Shown: positions 58,191-64,000 of the stretch, piece by piece
Layout of the letters: each line of letters starts with the position of its first letter
How positions within the stretch are numbered: position 1 is the stretch's first letter
From: Hyphomicrobiales bacterium
GTDB lineage: Bacteria > Pseudomonadota > Alphaproteobacteria > MED-G09
Length of the DNA stretch: 64,000 nucleotides
Assembly: GCA_028339975.1 (NCBI GenBank)
Contig: JAOLDG010000004.1
Span: 91,029 to 155,028, forward strand
Direction: 5' to 3'
Translations under genes and position numbers: made by a program
The notes under the pieces: model-generated
The model's database searches: none
Told to the model about the DNA's origin: nothing
What the model saw: only the letters and a program-made list of their open reading frames with translations

Positions 58191-58799
58191 TTATGCTTTT
58201 GCACTAGGTCTATCTGATAGCATTTGATAGTAAGTTTTAAGATTATGACAATTATCTGGAATATTAATTTTTGGCCATTTAGCAAATTCAAAGCAAGTTA
58301 GGGCTGTAACATCAGCCAAGGTATATCTATTGAGACAAATGAAATTTTTTCCCTCTAGTTGTTTATCCAACCAATTATAAAAACTTAGTATACGAGGCTT
58401 ATTTGCTTCAGACCATTCAGTTACTTGATTTTCAAGATGCGCCATAGCCGGATGGCCGTGCCTAAACACCGCTGCAATTGGCATCATCAAAAGAAGCTCC
58501 AAACGTCTTTGCCACATTTCAATTTGTGCAATTTCTTTTGGATCTAACCCCATCAAGTTTGGTTCGGGATGAAGGGCTTCAAGATATCTGCAGATAGCAA
58601 TAGACTCTGTAATAAAACTTCCGTCATCTAGCTCCAAAGCAGGGACCTGAGAAAGTGGGCTTATTTTTTTATACTCATCAGTTTTATGTTCACTCTTCAT
58701 TATATCAATAGATTTCATTGGCATATCTATACCTTTTTCAGAAAGATATATCCTTACACGACGAGCATTTGGAGCGCCTCCCCCATCAAAAAAAAGCAT
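58191..58799 (-). CDS. Glutathione S-transferase family protein
   Basis: 202 residues. A thioredoxin-like N-terminal domain (GAPNARRVRIYLSEKG; the cis-Pro block LSQVPALELDDG; TESIAICRYLE) and an all-helical C-terminal domain with the N-capping block YTLADVTALTCFEFA. The usual catalytic Ser/Cys before the PN motif is replaced by GGGA, so activity may differ. Substrate unknown. AAGGTG precedes the ATG. Divergent from the SDR gene. The rnpB promoter begins right after its stop. Confidence 0.88.
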   Translation of the reverse strand: MLFFDGGGAPNARRVRIYLSEKGIDMPMKSIDIMKSEHKTDEYKKISPLSQVPALELDDGSFITESIAICRYLEALHPEPNLMGLDPKEIAQIEMWQRRLELLLMMPIAAVFRHGHPAMAHLENQVTEWSEANKPRILSFYNWLDKQLEGKNFICLNRYTLADVTALTCFEFAKWPKINIPDNCHNLKTYYQMLSDRPSAKA

Positions 58800-58909
58800 A
58801 ATTTCACCTTTTGAAAAAACTTATTAATAAACTTGATGACATTGTATCTTTAATTGTTAATTTAACCATTAAATATTTAATAATAAATAGTAAAGGTACG
58901 GAGAACAAA

Positions 58910-59818
58910 ATGACTATTGATTTCAAAGATAAAGTAGCAATTGTAACAGGTGCAGGAGGCGGTCTTGGAAAATGTCATGCATTAGAGCTAGCCAAAAGAG
59001 GTGCAAAACTTATTATTAATGATCTTGGTGGATCAGTGGATGGTTCAGGTGGGTCGTCAGAATCCGCAAATCAAGTCGTCAAAGAAATTAAAGAGTTAGG
59101 CGGGGAGGCTATACCAAACGGCTCTTCCGTTACAGATGATAAAGGCGTTAAATTAATGGTTGATCAAGCAATTGATGAGTATGGTCGTATTGATATTTTA
59201 ATTAATAATGCCGGTATACTAATTGACAAATCTTTTTCAAAAATGGGAATTGATGATTTTAAAAAAGTTCTAGAAGTTCATCTAATTGGATCAGTCAAAC
59301 CCACAAAGGCAGTCTGGGAAATTATGAAAGAACAAAATTATGGAAGAATACTTGTTACATCGTCCTCATCTGGTCTTTATGGCAACTTTGGTCAAACAAA
59401 TTATGGCTCAGCTAAATTAGGTTTAGTAGGGTTTATGAATACACTCAAACTTGAAGGACAAAAATATAATGTGCATTGTAACGCATTGACTCCAGTTGCT
59501 TATACAAGAATGACTTCAAATTTAATGCCCCCAGAAGCCGAACAACTATTAACACCAGAAAGTGTAACACCGGCAGCTATATATTTAGTTTCTGAAAATG
59601 CACCGAACGGAACCATTCTTTGCGCGGGAGCGGGAGTATATTCAGTATCAAAAATTATGGAATCCGATGGATTAAGTCTAGGACTAGACGCAAAAGCTGA
59701 GGATATTCTTGAAAATTGGGATAAAATTTCTGATTTTTCTAAAGCAAAGGCATTTAATTCAGGTGGTGAACAAACAGGCAAAGTTTTTGAAAAAGCCATG
59801 GAGACAATTAATAAGTAA
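58910..59818 (+). CDS. SDR family dehydrogenase (peroxisomal multifunctional enzyme type 2/3-hydroxyacyl-CoA dehydrogenase-like)
   Basis: 302 residues from ATG 58910, which has a GGAG box six bases upstream; the frame can be drawn back to 58811, but those codons do not belong to the SDR fold. Cofactor loop TGAGGGLG (13-20), LINNAGIL, and TSSSSGLYGNFGQTNYGSAK with Tyr and Lys. The extra C-terminal part (KAEDILENWDKISDFSKAK) is typical of the MFE-2-like (3R)-hydroxyacyl-CoA dehydrogenases in fatty acid or sterol side-chain oxidation. Substrate inferred only. Confidence 0.88.
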   Translation: MTIDFKDKVAIVTGAGGGLGKCHALELAKRGAKLIINDLGGSVDGSGGSSESANQVVKEIKELGGEAIPNGSSVTDDKGVKLMVDQAIDEYGRIDILINNAGILIDKSFSKMGIDDFKKVLEVHLIGSVKPTKAVWEIMKEQNYGRILVTSSSSGLYGNFGQTNYGSAKLGLVGFMNTLKLEGQKYNVHCNALTPVAYTRMTSNLMPPEAEQLLTPESVTPAAIYLVSENAPNGTILCAGAGVYSVSKIMESDGLSLGLDAKAEDILENWDKISDFSKAKAFNSGGEQTGKVFEKAMETINK

Positions 59819-59829
59819 TTGTAAGTCTT

Positions 59830-61314
59830 ATGAAGGAAAATAAATTCAAAATTCAAAATTATTTAGAATCTCCAAAAATTTCTGAATTTGGATTTAGAGA
59901 GTATGATGCTAGATGGCTTTATCCAGACCAAATAAATTTAAGTGGTATAAAAAAAATTGGTTCTAGTTTAGGCGTCTTAATGTCTGACGAAAAAATTCCT
60001 CCAAAGATAATTGTAGGTCATGATTATAGGTCTTATTCAGAAGAGGTAAAAGAAGCACTTATCTCAGGATTATTACTATCTGGTGTAGATGTATACGATA
60101 TTGGCCTCACTGTATCGCCTGGCGCATATTTTTCTCAGTTTTATCTAGGGTGCAAGTCTGTGGCTATGGTTACCGCAAGTCATAATAAAAATGGATGGAC
60201 TGGTTTTAAGATGGGCATCGATAGACCGCTGACGTTTGGGCCAGATCTTATGAAAAAACTAAAAGAAATAAGTTTAGATAAAGAAGTATTAGAAAAAACT
60301 GAAGGAAAATATAAGCATATTAATGGAATTAATGAAGAATACATAAGAGATCTAACAAAGAATGTAAAAATTAAAAGAAAAATTAAAGTAGTTGTTGCGT
60401 GTGGAAATGGAACTTCTGGTATTTTTGCTCCGGAGGTCTTAGAGAAAATAGGAGTTGAAGTTATCAAACTTCATTGCGACTTAGATTATAATTTCCCATT
60501 TTATAATCCAAACCCCGAAGATCTAGTTATGCTAAAGGATCTTAGCAAAGAGGTTACTAGAAATAATGCAGATATTGGTTTTGCATTTGATGGTGATGGA
60601 GACAGGTGCGGTTATGTTGATAATAATGGGATAGAAATTTATTCAGATATAATGGGAGTTTTACTTGCAAGAAGCTTATCAAGCTCATACAAAAATTCAA
60701 AGTTTGTTGTTGATGTAAAATCAACTGGATTATATAGCTCAGATAAAGAATTAAAATCTAATAATGCTTCTGTAAAATTTTGGAAAACAGGACATAGCTA
60801 TATTAAACAAAAAACTTTAGAATTAAATGCTCTGGCAGGATTTGAGAGGTCTGGTCATTACTTTTTTAATAGCCCTATTGGCAGAGGTTATGATGATGCT
60901 TGTCTATCTGCTATTGAAGTATGTAAACTTTTAGATAAAAATGTTGATAAAAGTATTTCTGATTTAAAAATGGAGCTGCCCAAAACATATAATTCACCCA
61001 CTATGTCACCAGAATGTCCAGACGACAAAAAATATAAGATAGTAGAAGATATTACAAAGATTATTGAAAAGAAATCTAAAAATAATACAATTATTGGCGG
61101 CCAAAAGATTGCTTTTATTCTCAAGGTCAACGGAGTAAGGTTTACGTTAGAAGACGGAAGCTGGGGTTTAGTAAGGGCCTCATCAAATACTCCAAATCTT
61201 GTTGTTGTATGTGAGAGTCAAACATCTGAAGATATTTTAAAAAAAATATTTCAATTTATAGATAAAATTTTAAAAGAATTTAAAGATATTGGAGCCTACG
61301 ACCAATCTATCTAA
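59830..61314 (+). CDS. Phosphomannomutase/phosphoglucomutase
   Basis: 494 residues of the alpha-D-phosphohexomutase family. The phosphoserine loop is TASHN (115-119, Ser117), the metal loop is DGDGDR (254-259), a sugar loop is GFERSGHYFF and the phosphate loop is RASSNTPNLVV. It interconverts hexose-1-P and hexose-6-P for nucleotide-sugar and LPS precursors. It begins 11 bp after the SDR stop, so is probably in one transcript. Its stop overlaps the convergent permease by four bases. Confidence 0.93.
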   Translation: MKENKFKIQNYLESPKISEFGFREYDARWLYPDQINLSGIKKIGSSLGVLMSDEKIPPKIIVGHDYRSYSEEVKEALISGLLLSGVDVYDIGLTVSPGAYFSQFYLGCKSVAMVTASHNKNGWTGFKMGIDRPLTFGPDLMKKLKEISLDKEVLEKTEGKYKHINGINEEYIRDLTKNVKIKRKIKVVVACGNGTSGIFAPEVLEKIGVEVIKLHCDLDYNFPFYNPNPEDLVMLKDLSKEVTRNNADIGFAFDGDGDRCGYVDNNGIEIYSDIMGVLLARSLSSSYKNSKFVVDVKSTGLYSSDKELKSNNASVKFWKTGHSYIKQKTLELNALAGFERSGHYFFNSPIGRGYDDACLSAIEVCKLLDKNVDKSISDLKMELPKTYNSPTMSPECPDDKKYKIVEDITKIIEKKSKNNTIIGGQKIAFILKVNGVRFTLEDGSWGLVRASSNTPNLVVVCESQTSEDILKKIFQFIDKILKEFKDIGAYDQSI

Positions 61315-62132
61315 AATATTTCTAAAAACATCCTTATGGATGTAAATAATAAAAAGATTGCAAAAATATTTGATAGTACTTTTTTATTTAAACTATGGGC
61401 TGATCTAGCACCTATTGGGGCTGCGAAAGTTGAGATAGGGGCAATTAAAATTAAACCAATCAAATTAACATATCCCAAAGATCCGGGAGGAAGACCTTCA
61501 ACTCTTAACCCTGTAACTATAAAGAATAATGTTCCAGGAATAGCTAAATAAAAACCAAGGCCTGCAGCGGTTCCGACAGCCTTATGAATTGAATTTCCGT
61601 ATAACGTCATAAGACTTACATTAAAAGTCCCACCTCCAATTCCAAGCATTGCTGACAATGTCCCGACTGACAAAGGTATAGCCTGACCTAAAATACCTTT
61701 TGGAATAGAATCTCCTAATTTAAAATTTTCTTTACTAATAAATAGGTTGATAGAGACCAGAAAGGCAATTACCGCAAAAATTAATGTTAGCCAAAATCCA
61801 GAAATCATACCTGCAATATTAGCACCAATTATAGAGCCAATTACTGTGGGCAATAACCAAAGTTTTAGCGTAGCCGCATCTACTCCATCGTTTGCCTTAT
61901 GAGATTGATAAGACCTCCAGCCTGTTGGAATTATAACGGCCAATGAAGTAGCAACAGAAATATGCATAACAATGTCTTGAGAAACGCCAACTAATGATAG
62001 GAAGTAATAAAGGACTGGAACTATAACTATTCCACCTCCAACCCCCAAAAGGCCGGCCATATATCCAGAAATAAAACCCGATAAGGAAATAATTAAAGCA
62101 AAAGGTAGCAAAGAGAGTATCTCATCACCCAT
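61311..62132 (-). CDS. TauE/SafE family sulfite/organosulfonate exporter-like permease
   Basis: 273 residues with about eight membrane helices in two similar halves, each with a glycine motif: GLLGVGGGIVIVP and LGIGGGTFNVS. The family exports sulfite, sulfoacetate or related anions, but specificity is poorly predictable. The ATG shares one base with the dusA stop (TAATG), so it is coupled to dusA although the functions look unrelated. Confidence 0.88.
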   Translation of the reverse strand: MGDEILSLLPFALIISLSGFISGYMAGLLGVGGGIVIVPVLYYFLSLVGVSQDIVMHISVATSLAVIIPTGWRSYQSHKANDGVDAATLKLWLLPTVIGSIIGANIAGMISGFWLTLIFAVIAFLVSINLFISKENFKLGDSIPKGILGQAIPLSVGTLSAMLGIGGGTFNVSLMTLYGNSIHKAVGTAAGLGFYLAIPGTLFFIVTGLRVEGLPPGSLGYVNLIGLILIAPISTFAAPIGARSAHSLNKKVLSNIFAIFLLFTSIRMFLEIF

Positions 62133-63127
62133 TAAGCTGCCTCATTTTGAGCTTCCACCACTAAATTTATAGCTTCAGATAGAACCCTAGGGTCTTCTCT
62201 TCTTCTCGGAGCTTCATGGCTTAGATAGCTTCTCCATATTTTTGCACCACGACAACCATGAAAAAGACCTAACATATTATTTGTAGTTATATTTATGGGA
62301 ACACCTTTTTTAACACAGACCTCAAGATAATGAACCATCTCTTCCGCAATCTTAAATCTTGAAGGCATTATTTTATTATCCCCATAAAATATCTTATCAA
62401 CATCAATAATAGAGTAAGGATTTTCCATAACCGCCCTACCAATCATAACTCCGTCCAGTTCAATACCTTTTGATGCGGATATTTCGTTTTTAGCGATGTA
62501 GGGAGTCATAAGGCCGCCATTTAAAATTATATTCAACTCTGGCCATCTTCTTTTTATCATTCGAACCATGTCGTAGTCTAGCGGGGGAATCTCTCTATTT
62601 TGTTTAGGGTCTAAACCTTCAAGCATTGCTTTACGGGCATGTATAATAAAGGTTGAAACGCCTGATTTAGCTAATGTCTCAATAAACTCAGGCAACATCT
62701 CGCCTGGATTATAGTCATCTATGCCAATTCTACATTTAATTGTTACCGGTATCTTGACCTTTTCTTTAATTCGTTCGACACACTCTGCAACAAGTCCTGG
62801 GTCAGCCATAAGGCAAGCTCCAAAATTACCAGCTTGAACTCTTTTTGATGGGCACCCAATATTTAAGTTAATCTCATCGTAGCCATACTGCTCGCCAATA
62901 ACTGCTGCATTTGCTAATAAAACAGGCTCTGATCCAGCAAGTTGAAGCGCAACAGGATGTTCTACCTCATCAAAACCTAATAAGAAATCTTTGTCGCCAT
63001 GGGTAATAGCATCCGCAACAATCATTTCAGTATAAAGTCTTGAATGTTGAGAAAATTTTCTAAAGAAAAAACGACAATGTCTATTTGTTACATCAATCAT
63101 TGGTGCAACACAAAATCTATGTGACAT
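62132..63127 (-). CDS. dusA: tRNA-dihydrouridine(20/20a) synthase
   Basis: 331 residues, FMN enzyme. FCVAPMIDVTNRHCRFF at the N-terminus, NLNIGCPSKRVQAG, the catalytic Cys105 in NFGACLMADP and GVMIGRAVMENP mark the DusA branch. It reduces U20 and U20a in the tRNA D-loop. AGGA lies before the ATG. Followed by the coupled permease. Confidence 0.95.
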   Translation of the reverse strand: MSHRFCVAPMIDVTNRHCRFFFRKFSQHSRLYTEMIVADAITHGDKDFLLGFDEVEHPVALQLAGSEPVLLANAAVIGEQYGYDEINLNIGCPSKRVQAGNFGACLMADPGLVAECVERIKEKVKIPVTIKCRIGIDDYNPGEMLPEFIETLAKSGVSTFIIHARKAMLEGLDPKQNREIPPLDYDMVRMIKRRWPELNIILNGGLMTPYIAKNEISASKGIELDGVMIGRAVMENPYSIIDVDKIFYGDNKIMPSRFKIAEEMVHYLEVCVKKGVPINITTNNMLGLFHGCRGAKIWRSYLSHEAPRRREDPRVLSEAINLVVEAQNEAA

Positions 63128-63351
63128 AAAGGTAATCCTTTCAGCTTCTTATATTATTTTTTCTTTTAAAAAATCAAATTAAAAAAAATATTTTTATTAA
63201 ACGCAGTATATATTGTATTTCTTGTATAAATAATACTAATTCATACTATTAATTAAGAAAAATAAAATATCTGTAATATAAAATTTATATAAATTAATTA
63301 ATGTGCCGATATATTTTTAAAAAAATGTCTGTATAAATTCAGGGGATCCCA

Positions 63352-64000
63352 ATGAAATACACCAAGCAATTAATCAAGCTGTCTCTTTTAGTATCTTTTG
63401 CCTTCTTAGCATTTACAATAAATTCTTCGAATGTTTTAGCTGAACAAACAACTGGAGTCATTCGAGGCTCTGTCGTTGATGATTCGGGCAACCCTGTTTC
63501 AGGTGCATCTGTTCAGATAGTTCATGTTCCATCTGGAAGTAAATCTTCTACCTCATCAGGTAATACAGGTGCTTTTTATTCACGTGGGCTTAGATTAGGA
63601 GGACCATTTAAAGTTGTAGTTACAAAGTCAGGTGACTCTTCCTCCCAGGTAAATATTTATACCACTCTTGGTAGCGAATCTAATGTTTATTTTAAGCTTG
63701 GTGGTAGCGAGGTAGATGAAATTGTTGTTACCGCTAAATCAATCGACTTTAATAGCCTAGGTGTCGGTCCAGGATCTACATTTACTGCTGAAGATATTTC
63801 TAAATTTGCATCAATTGATCGAGATATAAAAGATATCGCTAAGCTAGATCCTTTTGTGACTGTTAGCACTGATGGTGATTTATCATTTGCCGGAGGAATG
63901 CCAAGGCTTGTTGGTTTTATTATCGATGGAATTAGTGCTGGTGATTCCTATGGACTTGGAGACAATAAAACATATCCAACAAATAGAATGCCGATATCTA
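63352..64000 (+). CDS. TonB-dependent receptor with carboxypeptidase-regulatory-like domain (Oar-like), 5' part
   Basis: The first 216 codons of a gene that runs off the right edge. A signal peptide (about 30 residues, ending NVLA) leads to an Ig-like CarboxypepD_reg domain (GVIRGSVVDDSGNPVSGASV), a TonB-box-like VDEIVVTAKS and a plug starting FTAEDISKF. This layout matches Oar-like receptors that take up large polymers or peptides. GGGGA precedes the ATG. The 224-bp AT-rich region before it holds no other gene. Confidence 0.88.
   Translation, partial: MKYTKQLIKLSLLVSFAFLAFTINSSNVLAEQTTGVIRGSVVDDSGNPVSGASVQIVHVPSGSKSSTSSGNTGAFYSRGLRLGGPFKVVVTKSGDSSSQVNIYTTLGSESNVYFKLGGSEVDEIVVTAKSIDFNSLGVGPGSTFTAEDISKFASIDRDIKDIAKLDPFVTVSTDGDLSFAGGMPRLVGFIIDGISAGDSYGLGDNKTYPTNRMPIS

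Noticed and set aside
58811..58909. N-terminal extension of the SDR at 58.9 kb
   Set aside because: The GGAG box and the SDR fold both point to ATG 58910; the extra residues are AT-rich read-through with no family match.
61328..61343. ACATCC/GGATGT inverted repeat after the phosphomannomutase
   Set aside because: It has no U-tract in either direction and is inside the coding region of the TauE-like gene.

Overview
The window looks like chromosome of a low-GC, streamlined, free-living alphaproteobacterium, probably planktonic and marine. The alphaproteobacterial call rests on four things seen here: a circularly permuted (two-piece) tmRNA gene; a cell-wall/division cluster of alphaproteobacterial order running mraZ-rsmH-ftsL-ftsI-murE-murF-mraY-murD-ftsW-murG-murC-murB-ddl-ftsQ-ftsA-ftsZ-lpxC-bamD-ligA; a small ribbon-helix-helix gene directly behind fumC; and an Mrp ATPase without the usual CxxC. 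TonB-dependent receptors, lpxC, bamD and a meso-DAP-type murE show a Gram-negative envelope with lipid A. Gaps are short, genes overlap often, and I see no insertion sequence, phage gene or CRISPR array. The exact clade cannot be named from this window.

Layout. 1-16 kb is an accessory stretch: an unusual terpene-cyclase-fold protein between methyltransferases, a Na+/amino-acid symporter, a phosphonate-type ABC transporter lacking its binding protein, tRNA-Lys(CTT), a fatty acid hydroxylase/sterol desaturase family protein, a TonB-dependent receptor, a small secreted protein with a coupled hydrophobic micropeptide, a class IV aminotransferase, a steroid 5-alpha-reductase-like membrane enzyme, two Rossmann-fold oxidoreductases, a periplasmic PQQ dehydrogenase and an acyltransferase. 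16-21 kb holds branched-chain amino acid synthesis (ilvB-ilvH-ilvC-leuA, minus strand). leuA has its own leader region with a short leucine-rich reading frame and two hairpins, which I read as an attenuator. 21-30 kb holds housekeeping genes: miaA, a DUF1015 gene, the hflK-hflC-degP membrane quality-control set, mrp, and thyA-folA. The tmRNA gene follows.

30-38 kb carries fumC with its ribbon-helix-helix partner, a UvrD/PcrA helicase, a large aminopeptidase P, and the convergent ligA. 37.9-57.6 kb is the minus-strand dcw cluster, which makes lipid II from UDP-MurNAc and builds the divisome. At its head are three TGGGA boxes spaced exactly 10 bp apart, a likely MraZ operator. RNase P RNA lies just upstream with a well-formed promoter. 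58-64 kb holds a GST, an SDR dehydrogenase, a phosphomannomutase, a TauE/SafE permease, dusA, and the start of an Oar-like TonB receptor that runs off the end.

Best candidates for a second look: the leuA leader; the phnCEE genes without phnD; the prenyltransferase-fold protein flanked by methyltransferases; the secreted protein/micropeptide pair; and the recurrent 8-nt gene overlaps and TTG starts, which shift several starts away from the longest reading frame.
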